Below, one piece after another: positions 1-7,311 of a stretch of DNA of 11,490 bases. Position 1 is the first letter of the stretch, and every line of letters starts with the position of its first letter. Under the pieces are notes generated by a model. It made no database searches. It saw only the letters and a program-made list of their open reading frames with translations, and was not told the DNA's origin. The position numbers were made by a program, and so were the translations under genes. The stretch is from JAVBNT01 sp031551355 (GTDB taxonomy: Bacteria > Vulcanimicrobiota > CADAWZ01), in the NCBI GenBank assembly GCA_031551355.1, contig JAVBNT010000056.1, positions 1 to 11,490 of the forward strand. Reading direction: 5' to 3'.

Positions 1-539
1 TGATACAGCAAAATTTTAGCGCCGCCGAGCCAAACAAGAAGTGGCTTACTGACATATCCGAGGTTGCTACTGCAGACGGTAAGCTGTATATTTCACCAAT
101 ATTGGACTGCTTTGATGGAGAGATTGTTGGCCTTGCGATGGCAGACAATATGAAGAAAGAGCTTTGTATCGAGGCTTTCGAACAGGCTTGTAACCGCAAA
201 AAGGCTAGCGGTATGATTCTCCACTCTGACAGAGATTCGCAATACACAAGCCATAAGTTCAGAGAAGTGCTGTCATCCAGAATGGCCGTTCAAAGTATGT
301 CAGGAACAGGCCGATGCTATGATAACGCCAGAATAGAAAGCTTTTTTGAGACACTAAAAAAAGAAAAGCTATATAAAATGAATACTAAAGTTATGTCTAT
401 GGAGCATGTAAAAAGAATAATTTTTACATGGACATTTATTTATTATAACAGGGAAAGAATATATACCGCTAACGACGGCGGATATCCGCCGAGTATTAAG
501 CGCAAAAAATATGAAAGCGCAGGAGCTATGGCGGCATAA
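1..539 (+). CDS. IS3-family transposase OrfB (DDE integrase core), 5' part missing
   Basis: Catalyses cut-and-copy transposition of an IS3-family element. The frame is open from base 3 (first residues IQQNFSAAEPNKKWLTDISE), so the gene starts before the window. The TTG at 102 is internal. The rve catalytic core is visible: the first Asp in WLTD, the second in HSDRDSQYTS and the Glu in NARIESFFETLKKE, with exactly 35 residues between the second Asp and the Glu, the DD35E spacing of IS3. The C-terminal signature FIYYNRERIY is also present. One oddity: the nearly invariant Gly after HSDR is Asp here, next to a catalytic residue, which could impair activity. The frame is otherwise intact to its TAA stop. 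OrfA and the N-terminal helix-turn-helix part of OrfB lie outside the window, so whether the copy is complete cannot be judged. Confidence 0.93.
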   Translation, partial: IQQNFSAAEPNKKWLTDISEVATADGKLYISPILDCFDGEIVGLAMADNMKKELCIEAFEQACNRKKASGMILHSDRDSQYTSHKFREVLSSRMAVQSMSGTGRCYDNARIESFFETLKKEKLYKMNTKVMSMEHVKRIIFTWTFIYYNRERIYTANDGGYPPSIKRKKYESAGAMAA

Positions 540-575
540 CCTCAAGAACTAACGTTTAAAAATACACCTATTTTA

Positions 576-601
576 TGAGTCAAGAGATATTGACAAGTCC
601 A
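576..601. repeat. Probable right terminal inverted repeat of the IS3-family element
   Basis: About 37 bases past the transposase stop is TGAGTCAAGAGATATTGACA followed by AGTCCA, ending in CA. IS3-family elements end in 5'-TG...CA-3' and commonly carry a run like ATTGACA close to the right tip. The left end is outside the window, so neither the partner repeat nor the target duplication can be compared. The exact tip (601) is therefore inferred. Confidence 0.45.
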
Positions 602-706
602 GTATTTATACGGCTTTGCCGTGGTGGCGCGTAGTAATTATGCACAATCGCCCTCCATTGTCTGACCTTGTTTTGAACTGTTTTTAATATTACAATTATA
701 AAAATA
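602..706. other. Unassigned spacer between IS end and palindrome
   Basis: I see no gene here. There is a tiny hairpin (ACGGC-TTT-GCCGT, about 609-621). An AT-rich end contains promoter-like hexamers: TTGAAC at 673-678 with TATAAA 18 bases later, and a perfect TATAAT at 705-710. Any transcript would run antisense into the 3' end of the antiporter gene. The promoter reading is weak because no gene follows in that direction. Confidence 0.3.
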
Positions 707-830
707 TAATGCAGTCAATTGTGTCGGGAGGCTATAGCAAAGTTGATTTCGACGAGCGAGGCGTAGTGAACTACGTTGAGCGAGCGAATATCAACTTTAA
801 CGACGCATACCGATACAATTCACTGCATTA
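707..830. repeat. 124-bp imperfect palindrome, MITE-like, overlapping the antiporter stop codon
   Basis: The two halves (707-768 and 769-830) are inverted copies. The outer 9 bases (TAATGCAGT / ACTGCATTA) match perfectly. After one mismatch come six matching bases, a G-T pair and TCGG. There is a second perfect block AAAGTTGAT (739-747) / ATCAACTTT (790-798), and the apex is CGTAGT-GA-ACTACG (762-775). The parts between blocks are divergent. Within the loop region GAGCGAG also occurs as a direct repeat (754-760 and 778-784). The unit is bounded by TA on both sides, as expected if TA was the duplicated target of an IS630/mariner-type transposase acting on a non-coding element. The last three bases, read on the minus strand, are the TAA stop of the antiporter gene. 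Alternatives are a chromosomal palindrome of the REP/BIME type or a large transcription-terminating hairpin. Confidence 0.6.
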
Positions 831-2861
831 CCCGCCAAGAACGTTGTGTGCGACGACTGCCGGCAATCCGTCAGGCACAGCTTCTTTGCCCCTGCAGTCA
901 TCTACCAGCGGGGACAGTTTATCTCTGGGTCCGACAACAACAAGCCTGTCGCCTGAGAACAGCTTTTCATCCGGAGAAGGATTTAAGAATTCAGCGTTTC
1001 CACGCCGGATCATAATTACTGAAAGTCCGTATTTACGCCTAAAATCCACTCCGGAAAGCGTTTGGCCGGCAATACATGAAGACGGAGCCAATTTTACAAC
1101 CGTAATCTCATTGGCAGAGGCAGCTTTATTAAATTCGTCAAGCCCGGCTCTTTCTTCAAGCATATCCGTGTCCTCCGAAACCTGAGCTACAAGAATATGC
1201 TCAATATCCTGCATAGAAACAAGCGACAACCGCAAAACGGTAGCCAGCATTTCTATGGAAATTTCTTTTTCTTCCACAAAAACCTGATTGGCACCAATAT
1301 CCATAAGCTCCACTGAAGTGGCTTCGAAACGTGTGCGTACCAGTAAATTAGCTTCCGAATTCATCCTTCTCACAGCCTCCGCAATCAGCAAAGCACTCTC
1401 GGTTCCGGGGATGGTAACGGCAACAATCGCCGCCTTGTCAACCCTGGCGTGCTCCAAAATAGCCTCCTGTGACGCATCTCCGTAAAAAATGGGAACCCCT
1501 TTGGCACTTTCCCTTTTTACCGTATCCGGATTAGCCTCTATGATACAATATTTAAGGCCTGCCATCCTCGCCCCCATTGCAACCCTGCGGCCGATAATTC
1601 CATACCCAACAATAACGACATGATTATTAAGACCATCCCTCGAATACGGATCAAGAGGAGACTCTATCTTAAGCCCTACAGAGTAAAGTGCTTTCATAAT
1701 AAATCTTGTAAAAACAGGCATAACATTCATAAGAAATGGTGTAAAAATAATCGTCAACACTGATGCGCCAAGTAAAAAATTCATACCGTTATTGCTGATC
1801 ATGGAGAGTTTGTTTCCCATATGAATCAAAACAAACGAAAATTCGCCGACCTGTGCCAAAGCGGCGCCTGTCATTAAGGCGACGCTCAGCGGACGCTTCA
1901 AAACAAGGACCGCAGCCACTGCCGTTGTAAACTTCAAAAGCATCATCGCAATTGTCAGCAAAATTACCAGCGGAAAATGCATAATTACAAAATGAAGTTC
2001 CAGCGTAATACCGGTCGACACAAAGAAAATACTTGTGAAGATATCCTTAAAAGGCAGAATCACACCCATAGCCCTGTGGTTATAAGGCGATTCGGAGATC
2101 AAAACACCGGCAATAAAAGCTCCGAGAACAATCGAAATTTCAAGATATGCCGAAAGGGCGACAAAAAATAAAAAGATAAAAATAATCGTCATCACGAACA
2201 GTTCCCGGCTCTGGGTTTTGGCCACATAATAAAGCCCTTTGGGAATTATCCATTTATAAAAAACAAATCCGACAACGGCAATGACTACAAGGTTTAGCAG
2301 AATAGAGAGAAAGATCTGGACAAAACTCTGTTCCATTTTTGCGCCGCTGAGCAGAGGCAGGAAAATAACCATCAAAATGGCAAAAAAGTCCTGATAGATT
2401 AAAATAGCCTGTGATATTTTTGCATACGGAAGTGCCGAGTCTCCCCTTTTCTGAATCAGCGAAAAAACGAGGGCGGTACAGCTTGCAGCTACGACACATC
2501 CGAGAAAAATCGACTGGGTCATAGTTTTCCCGAAAGCCCAAAGGCAAACAAGACTCGTGAGTATAATTGTAAAAACAACCTGAGCGGTGCCGCCGACGGC
2601 AAAGGGAATCTTAATTTCCTTTATTCTCTGGAATGAAAATTCCAGACCGATAGAAAAAAGCAGGCAGGCAACGCCAAATTCCGAAATGACATTTACCCTT
2701 TCAATATCCATAAATTTAAAAATACCGAAATGGGGGTTGATAATAACTCCGGCGAGCAGAAATCCCACAATTATCGGTATTTTAAATTTTTGAAAAATCA
2801 ATACGGCAGGTATTGCAAAACCTGATATAATTATAAGCTCAAGAAACAGATGATAATCCAT
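828..2861 (-). CDS. CPA2-family monovalent cation/proton antiporter with RCK (TrkA-N and TrkA-C) domains, KefB/KefC-like
   Basis: Inner-membrane antiporter of 677 residues that exchanges K+ or Na+ for H+. Residues 1-390 form the membrane domain with about 12-13 hydrophobic segments. They include the Tyr-Gln-Asp motif at 156-158, whose Asp is the likely ion-binding residue, and the QVGEFSFVL motif near 337-345 typical of Kef proteins. Residues ~413-530 are an RCK/TrkA-N domain with the nucleotide-binding GYGIIG (419-424), a Rossmann acid (IIEAN) and YGDAS. Residues ~585-655 are a TrkA-C domain. Start choice: ATG at 2861 has GAGGG ten bases upstream; a TTG six bases further upstream is only four bases from it, so ATG is preferred. 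The tail after TrkA-C ends in VVAHNVLGG and stops inside the edge of a palindrome, so the last residues may have been altered by its arrival. The full KefB versus KefC identity and ion choice cannot be settled; no KefF/KefG-type ancillary gene is adjacent. Confidence 0.9.
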   Translation of the reverse strand: MDYHLFLELIIISGFAIPAVLIFQKFKIPIIVGFLLAGVIINPHFGIFKFMDIERVNVISEFGVACLLFSIGLEFSFQRIKEIKIPFAVGGTAQVVFTIILTSLVCLWAFGKTMTQSIFLGCVVAASCTALVFSLIQKRGDSALPYAKISQAILIYQDFFAILMVIFLPLLSGAKMEQSFVQIFLSILLNLVVIAVVGFVFYKWIIPKGLYYVAKTQSRELFVMTIIFIFLFFVALSAYLEISIVLGAFIAGVLISESPYNHRAMGVILPFKDIFTSIFFVSTGITLELHFVIMHFPLVILLTIAMMLLKFTTAVAAVLVLKRPLSVALMTGAALAQVGEFSFVLIHMGNKLSMISNNGMNFLLGASVLTIIFTPFLMNVMPVFTRFIMKALYSVGLKIESPLDPYSRDGLNNHVVIVGYGIIGRRVAMGARMAGLKYCIIEANPDTVKRESAKGVPIFYGDASQEAILEHARVDKAAIVAVTIPGTESALLIAEAVRRMNSEANLLVRTRFEATSVELMDIGANQVFVEEKEISIEMLATVLRLSLVSMQDIEHILVAQVSEDTDMLEERAGLDEFNKAASANEITVVKLAPSSCIAGQTLSGVDFRRKYGLSVIMIRRGNAEFLNPSPDEKLFSGDRLVVVGPRDKLSPLVDDCRGKEAVPDGLPAVVAHNVLGG

Positions 2862-2886
2862 AGGCAAAGATCCCTCAGTGGAAGAA

Positions 2887-2912
2887 TATGCAATTTTTTA
2901 TGCACTTATGCA
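2887..2912. promoter_or_regulatory. Three TATGCA repeats in the divergent promoter region
   Basis: TATGCA occurs at 2887-2892, 2899-2904 and 2907-2912, between the antiporter start (minus) and queC (plus). The cluster lies 26-51 bases upstream of the antiporter ATG, where a repressor or activator would act. No known operator was recognised, and AT-rich chance recurrence is possible. Confidence 0.2.
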
Positions 2913-3014
2913 GCGATGAAAAAATATTCAGAATTCAATAAATTTCACCATATATATAGGGTATACCTTTTCCTCAAACCAAATCAAAAAAATAATTTAA
3001 GGAAGGAATTATAA

Positions 3015-3746
3015 ATGAAAAGAAAAGCCATTGTACTTCTGAGCGGAGGGCTTGACTCGGCCACTGTTGCCGCCATCGCCCAAAACCTCGACTTTGATGT
3101 CCATGCACTTTCGTTCGATTACGGACAAAGGCATAAATACGAACTTAAATGTGCCGCCGAGATCGTTAAATTATTGTCAATAAAACACCATTTGACGGTC
3201 AAGTGCGATCTGAAAATATTCGGCGGCTCCGCGCTTACCGACGAGATAGACGTTCCTAAAAATGTGCCGCAAAATGAGATCGGCAAACAGATACCGGTCA
3301 CCTACGTTCCGGCACGCAATACTGTCTTCCTGTCACTGGCGCTTGCCTGGGCGGAAACGATAAAGTGCTTTGACATCTTTATCGGCGTCAATGCCATCGA
3401 TTTCAGCGGTTACCCGGACTGCAGGCCGGAATTTATCGAAAGCTACGAAAAAATGGCCAATATAGCAATGAGCATTACCAAAGACAGTCCGGAAAGACTG
3501 AAAATTCAAACGCCGCTGATAAATATGAACAAAAGGGAAATAATCAAAGCGGGTCTGGCGCTTGGCGTCGATTACGGAAAAACCGTTACCTGCTACGACT
3601 ATTCGGAAACCGAAGGTTCCTGCGGTGTGTGCGAAGCCTGTATCTTAAGGCAAAACGGTTTTAAAGAAGCTGGAGCCCAAGATCCGGTAAAATACCGGGC
3701 TGCAAATACCATCTGTATAATTACAGGCGCGCAAGCCGAAAAATAA
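3015..3746 (+). CDS. queC: 7-cyano-7-deazaguanine synthase QueC
   Basis: ATP-dependent conversion of 7-carboxy-7-deazaguanine and ammonia to preQ0, the precursor of queuosine in tRNA. The 243 residues match the usual family length. The PP-loop SGGLDS is at residues 10-15, followed by FDYGQRH (about 34-40). The conserved TYVPARNT (about 96-103) and GYPDCRPEF are present. Four Cys for the structural zinc are present: C193 (TCYDYSE), then C203, C206 and C209 (CGVCEAC). The start ATG has AGGAAGG about nine bases upstream. The gene is alone: queD, queE and queF are not in the window. I looked for a preQ1 riboswitch in the 150-base leader and found no convincing match. It is transcribed divergently from the antiporter and ends before a strong hairpin. 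Confidence 0.96.
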   Translation: MKRKAIVLLSGGLDSATVAAIAQNLDFDVHALSFDYGQRHKYELKCAAEIVKLLSIKHHLTVKCDLKIFGGSALTDEIDVPKNVPQNEIGKQIPVTYVPARNTVFLSLALAWAETIKCFDIFIGVNAIDFSGYPDCRPEFIESYEKMANIAMSITKDSPERLKIQTPLINMNKREIIKAGLALGVDYGKTVTCYDYSETEGSCGVCEACILRQNGFKEAGAQDPVKYRAANTICIITGAQAEK

Positions 3747-3800
3747 AATAACAGCACGCGTTGCGCAGGAATCCCCGAACAGCAAAAAGCTAAGCGCGGG

Positions 3801-3834
3801 CCTTCTAACCGGGGAAAATTCCCCGATTAGAAGG
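3801..3834 (+). terminator. Long hairpin downstream of queC
   Basis: CCTTCTAACCGGGGAA and TTCCCCGATTAGAAGG form a 16-bp stem with one C-A mismatch and a 2-base loop. No T-run follows on the plus strand, so it is not a canonical intrinsic terminator. It may act as an mRNA 3'-end stabiliser or a Rho-assisted end separating queC from the acyl-CoA dehydrogenase operon. Confidence 0.55.
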
Positions 3835-3855
3835 ATATAAATAAATAATAAAGAA

Positions 3856-3861
3856 TATAAT
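3856..3861 (+). promoter_or_regulatory. Possible -10 box for the acyl-CoA dehydrogenase operon
   Basis: A perfect TATAAT sits 46 bases before the ATG at 3908, after the queC hairpin. No good -35 hexamer is found at the right distance (the bases there are GGATAT). The neighbourhood is AT-rich, so this is a candidate only. Confidence 0.3.
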
Positions 3862-3907
3862 AAGACTTTTTGTCCATGTAAACGATCAAAACAAGGAGTT
3901 TCAAAAT

Positions 3908-5068
3908 ATGGAATATTTTCTCAGCGAAGAAGAACAAATGGTAGTCGAGACGGCACACGAGCTCGCGGAAAAGTACATCAAACCGGTAAGGGAAAAATAT
4001 GACGAAGAAGGCATTTTCCCCTGGGACATAGTCAAAAAGATGGGTAAGGCCGATTTGTGCGGCATATACATACCCAAAGAATACGGAGGGCTTGGGCTCG
4101 GCGTATTCGGCCTTACGCTTGCAGTGGAGGAAATGAGCAAAGTATGCGGCGGAATAACCCTGGCAATGGCCGCCACCGCACTGGGAACATTCCCGCTCAT
4201 CCTTTACGGAAATGAGGAACAGAAACAGAAATATCTGCCGAAAATTGCCAGCGGCGAACTGCTGGCCGGATTCGGACTTACGGAAGCCAATGCCGGTTCC
4301 GATGCCGGAAGCATTCAGACAAGGGCCGACAAAGACGGTGACTACTATATTCTTAACGGAACTAAAACCTGGATTACCAACGGCAGCGAAGCCGGAGTAT
4401 ACACGGTTATCGCCGTTTCCGATAAATCCAAGGGAGCCAGAGGCACGACCGCATTCCTAGTGGAAAAAGGAACACCCGGATTCACTTTCGGCGCCAAGGA
4501 AAACAAAATGGGTATCAGGGCATCGGCAACCACGGAACTTGTGTTCCAGGACTGCCGCGTTCATAAAAGCCAAATCCTTGCACGAGAAGGCATGGGATTT
4601 ATTGTGGCAATGAACACGCTGTCCAATTCCAGACCGGGAGTCGCCGCACAGGCGCTGGGTATCGCCGCAGGAGCGCTTGATGAGGCGCTGCAGTTTTCCA
4701 GATACAGAAAACAGTTCGGCAATCCCATCAGTTCATTCCAGGCAATACAGCATATGCTGGCCGATATGGCGATGGAAATTGAGGCGGCAAGAGCCCTGCT
4801 TTACCAGGTAGCCAGAGTTATCGACTCTAAAAAACAGAAAAATTTTGTCAAAGAAGCAGCTATGGCAAAGGCATTCTGCTCCGACGTGGCAATGAAAGTC
4901 ACCGTCAATGCCGTGCAGGTAATGGGCGGAAGCGGATATATGAAAGACTATCCGGCCGAAAAAATGATGCGCGATGCAAAAATAACTCAAATATACGAAG
5001 GCACTAACCAAATCTGCCGTAATGAAATTGCCCTGCAGCTGATAAAAGAAACTGCAGCAAAGAAATAG
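3908..5068 (+). CDS. Acyl-CoA dehydrogenase (short-chain/butyryl-CoA dehydrogenase-like)
   Basis: FAD enzyme interconverting a CoA thioester and its 2,3-enoyl form; next to Etf genes it most likely works in the reductive direction. At 386 residues it is standard length. Visible: FAD/substrate-binding FGLTEANAGSD (122-132) and WITNGSEAG (155-163), RKQFG (267-271), QVMGGSGY (337-344), and the catalytic-base region IYEGTNQ with Glu364, the position used by butyryl-CoA and short-chain dehydrogenases. The loop before the fourth helix reads NTLSNSRPGVAAQALGIA, where butyryl-CoA dehydrogenases usually have a GRIG-type sequence, so the substrate may not be butyryl/crotonyl-CoA. ATG at 3908 has AAGGAG nine bases upstream. 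Only 17 bases separate it from etfB, whose ribosome site (GAGGAG) overlaps this stop, so the genes are translated as one operon. Alternatives include the reductases of caffeyl-CoA or other acrylate-type acids (CarC-like). Confidence 0.93.
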   Translation: MEYFLSEEEQMVVETAHELAEKYIKPVREKYDEEGIFPWDIVKKMGKADLCGIYIPKEYGGLGLGVFGLTLAVEEMSKVCGGITLAMAATALGTFPLILYGNEEQKQKYLPKIASGELLAGFGLTEANAGSDAGSIQTRADKDGDYYILNGTKTWITNGSEAGVYTVIAVSDKSKGARGTTAFLVEKGTPGFTFGAKENKMGIRASATTELVFQDCRVHKSQILAREGMGFIVAMNTLSNSRPGVAAQALGIAAGALDEALQFSRYRKQFGNPISSFQAIQHMLADMAMEIEAARALLYQVARVIDSKKQKNFVKEAAMAKAFCSDVAMKVTVNAVQVMGGSGYMKDYPAEKMMRDAKITQIYEGTNQICRNEIALQLIKETAAKK

Positions 5069-5085
5069 AGGAGCCGCTGAATCAT

Positions 5086-5874
5086 ATGAATATAATTGTT
5101 TGTGTAAAACAGGTACCTGCCAGCACACAGGTAAAATTAAACCCGGTAACAAATACGCTCGTCAGGGACGGAATCCAGAGTACCATTAACATTTACGATA
5201 TGCATGCAATCGAAACGGCTTTGACCCTGCGTGAAATATACGGCGGCAAAGTTACCGTAGTAACAATGGGTCCGCCGCAGGCCGAGGAAATACTCAAAAA
5301 AGCAATCGGAATGACGGCCGATGACGCCGTGCTAGTATGCGGCAGGGAATTTGCCGGAGCCGACACTTTGGCGACATCATATACACTGGCAAAAGCTATC
5401 GAAAAAATCGGCAATGCCGATCTGATCATCTGCGGAAAACAGGCTGTGGACGGAGATACTGCACAGGTTGGCCCCGGAATCGCCCAGTGGCTGGGAATAC
5501 CGCTAGTATCCTGCGTGAGCGCTATAGAAAAAGTTGACAACAAAACAATCACCCTGCACAGGCATATGGATGACGGAACCGATGTCGTTGAGTCGTCACT
5601 TCCGGCCGTCATCACAACGGTAAAAGAAATTAATGAACCGAGAATCGAGTCCATAAAGGGAAGGCTGAGAGCCAAAGAGTTTAAGGCGCAAGTGCTTAAC
5701 GGAGAAGCCATCGCATGCGAGACGGATCTGATCGGTCTCAAGGGCTCCCCCACTTTTGTAAATAAAGTTTTCATTCCCCAGAGAACCGGAAACAAAGAGT
5801 TTATCGAAGGCACCGCCAGTGAAAAAGCAACGGTTGTAATCACTAAACTCAGAAAAGCTCAGCTGATTGTATAG
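5086..5874 (+). CDS. etfB: Electron transfer flavoprotein beta subunit
   Basis: Small Etf subunit of 262 residues that holds FAD or AMP and, in bifurcating Etfs, binds NADH. It starts with the family's MNIIVCVKQVP and contains VVTMGPPQAEEILKKAIGMTADDA. The nucleotide-binding CGKQAVDGDTAQVGPGIA is at about 117-134, and the C-terminal GLKGSPTFVNKVFIP segment resembles Etfs of anaerobic acyl-CoA dehydrogenase complexes. It lies 17 bases after the dehydrogenase and 42 bases before etfA. The gene order dehydrogenase-etfB-etfA matches the bcd-etfBA and carCDE operons. Bifurcating function is inferred from family and context, not from a single decisive residue. Confidence 0.95.
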   Translation: MNIIVCVKQVPASTQVKLNPVTNTLVRDGIQSTINIYDMHAIETALTLREIYGGKVTVVTMGPPQAEEILKKAIGMTADDAVLVCGREFAGADTLATSYTLAKAIEKIGNADLIICGKQAVDGDTAQVGPGIAQWLGIPLVSCVSAIEKVDNKTITLHRHMDDGTDVVESSLPAVITTVKEINEPRIESIKGRLRAKEFKAQVLNGEAIACETDLIGLKGSPTFVNKVFIPQRTGNKEFIEGTASEKATVVITKLRKAQLIV

Positions 5875-5916
5875 AATTTTCAATTACCAGATTTAGGATT
5901 TTTCAGGAGGAATTCA

Positions 5917-7107
5917 GTGGCTATTAAAGTTATCAACGAAAAATGCACCGGCTGCAGCCTTTGTACCAAGTCCTGCGGTCAGGGAGCAATCATCATAAAA
6001 GACAAAAAGGCCGAAATTGATGCGGCCAAATGCAATTACTGCGGCGCCTGTGTCGATGCCTGCAAAAAATTTCAGGCAATAATTATCGAACTGGAACGCA
6101 AAGCCCCGACACAGAACCTTTCCGACTATAGGGGAGTATGGGTTTTTGCGGAGACGAGAAAAGGCAAACTCGCAGATGTCGCACTTGAACTTCTCGGAGA
6201 AGGCAGAAAACTCGCCGACAGGCTCGGAGAAGAACTTTGCGCCGTCCTTATAGGTCACAATCACGGAAGCATACCGCAGACTCTAGCGCAGTACGGTGCC
6301 GACAAGGTATACATTGCAGACGATCCGCGGCTTGCCGACTTCAACGATGAGCCTTATGCGCAGGCTCTGGCTTCAATAATAGAAGAATACAAGCCCAATA
6401 TCGTGCTTTCAGGCGCCACGGCAATCGGCAGATCATTTATTGCCAGAGTAGCCGTAATCCTCAAAACAGGACTGACCGCCGACTGTACACAGCTCGATAT
6501 CGATGATACGACAAGACTGCTGCTGCAGACGCGTCCGGCGTTCGGAGGCAATTTGATGGCTACCATAACCTGCGCAAATGTCAGACCGCAGATGGCTACC
6601 GTAAGGGCAAAAGTATTCAAAAAAGCCGATCCTGACGCCAACAGAACGGCAAAAACAATCAACATCGATCTCAGCAGGGTAAATTTGCATTCGAATACAA
6701 AAGTGACCAAATTTATCACCGATGAGGAAAAGCATGTCAATATAACCGATTACGACATCGTCGTTTCCGGAGGACGCGGCATGCAAAATGAAAAGGGATT
6801 TGTACTGATTCAGGAACTCGCCGATATGCTCGGCGGCGTTGTCGGCGCTTCCAGAGGAGCTGTCGATTCCGGATGGATTCCCCAGCCGCATCAGGTAGGC
6901 CAGACAGGCAAAGTCGTCAATCCAAAGCTTTATATTGCCGTTGGCATCTCCGGCGCCGTCCAGCACATTGCCGGAATGGAAACTGCGGAGACAATCATTG
7001 CCATCAACAAAGACGCCAATGCGCCGATATTCGATGTAGCCACATACGGCATCGTGGGCGATGCCTTCGAGGTTATACCGGAAATCCTCAGGCAGTTAAA
7101 AGCCTAG
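5917..7107 (+). CDS. etfA: Electron transfer flavoprotein alpha subunit with N-terminal 2x[4Fe-4S] ferredoxin domain
   Basis: Large Etf subunit, 396 residues, about 65 longer than a plain EtfA because of an N-terminal ferredoxin domain. Two cluster motifs are complete: C10, C13, C16, C20 and C39, C42, C45, C49 (both CxxCxxCxxxC). The residue after C20 is Gly instead of the Pro commonly found there. The EtfA N-domain spans about 72-250. The C-terminal FAD-binding domain has SGGRGM (284-289), QVGQTGK (326-332) and GISGAVQH (343-350). The start is GTG at 5917, chosen because AGGAGG lies six bases upstream and translation begins just before the first cluster. EtfA proteins with such a domain are known in the caffeyl-CoA reductase complex (CarE) and the lactate dehydrogenase-Etf complex of acetogens, where they take part in flavin-based bifurcation. 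Electron transfer from NADH to ferredoxin and the dehydrogenase is therefore likely. Confidence 0.95.
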   Translation: MAIKVINEKCTGCSLCTKSCGQGAIIIKDKKAEIDAAKCNYCGACVDACKKFQAIIIELERKAPTQNLSDYRGVWVFAETRKGKLADVALELLGEGRKLADRLGEELCAVLIGHNHGSIPQTLAQYGADKVYIADDPRLADFNDEPYAQALASIIEEYKPNIVLSGATAIGRSFIARVAVILKTGLTADCTQLDIDDTTRLLLQTRPAFGGNLMATITCANVRPQMATVRAKVFKKADPDANRTAKTINIDLSRVNLHSNTKVTKFITDEEKHVNITDYDIVVSGGRGMQNEKGFVLIQELADMLGGVVGASRGAVDSGWIPQPHQVGQTGKVVNPKLYIAVGISGAVQHIAGMETAETIIAINKDANAPIFDVATYGIVGDAFEVIPEILRQLKA

Positions 7108-7129
7108 TTTTTATTAAAAAACAATAAAC

Positions 7130-7199
7130 AAAACAGCTTCTATGCAACGTTTTTTCGCAGCACCAATGCGGCGGGAAAACGGCAAATAGGAGCTGTTTT
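7130..7199 (+). terminator. Large hairpin after etfA, probable terminator; member of a pair with 10205-10271
   Basis: The outer stem is AAAACAGCTTCTAT (from 7130) with AATAGGAGCTGTTTT (to 7199), with one T-G pair. An inner stem CGTTTTTTCGC / GCGGGAAAACG pairs with two more wobbles. The A-tract/T-tract arrangement would allow termination in both directions. CACCAA sits near the apex at 7161-7166. It separates the Etf operon from the sigma-factor operon. Confidence 0.65.
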
Positions 7200-7240
7200 G
7201 GAATCAGTCAAAAAATTTTTCAAATTATTTTTACAAAAGC

Positions 7241-7269
7241 GAACTTTTTGCTAAACAGATGACTCTTAA
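7241..7269 (+). promoter_or_regulatory. Candidate ECF-type promoter of the sigma-factor operon
   Basis: GCGAACTTT contains the AAC core typical of ECF -35 elements (GAACTT at 7241-7246). After 17 bases comes TCTTAA (7264-7269), resembling an ECF -10 element. It lies 42 bases before the sigma-factor ATG, the place expected for autoregulation. Motif similarity is partial and no second copy was found to compare. Confidence 0.3.
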
Positions 7270-7311
7270 CAGTGAATACAAAAAACAAACGGCAATTCAA
7301 GGCAGGAATAA

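Noticed and set aside
709..1185. 158-residue open frame on the plus strand
   Set aside because: It starts inside the palindrome and runs antisense over the end of the antiporter gene, has no ribosome site, and its Ser/Thr/Pro-rich product looks like a mirror of the coding strand.
2868..3014. preQ1 riboswitch in the queC leader
   Set aside because: A preQ1-I or preQ1-II aptamer would be expected for a queuosine gene, but I could not build the stem plus conserved A-rich tail from this AT-rich leader. The palindrome GGTATACC at 2960-2967 is too short.
5193..5843. 216-residue open frame antisense to etfB
   Set aside because: It is entirely within a clearly conserved gene on the other strand and has no recognisable domain or ribosome site.
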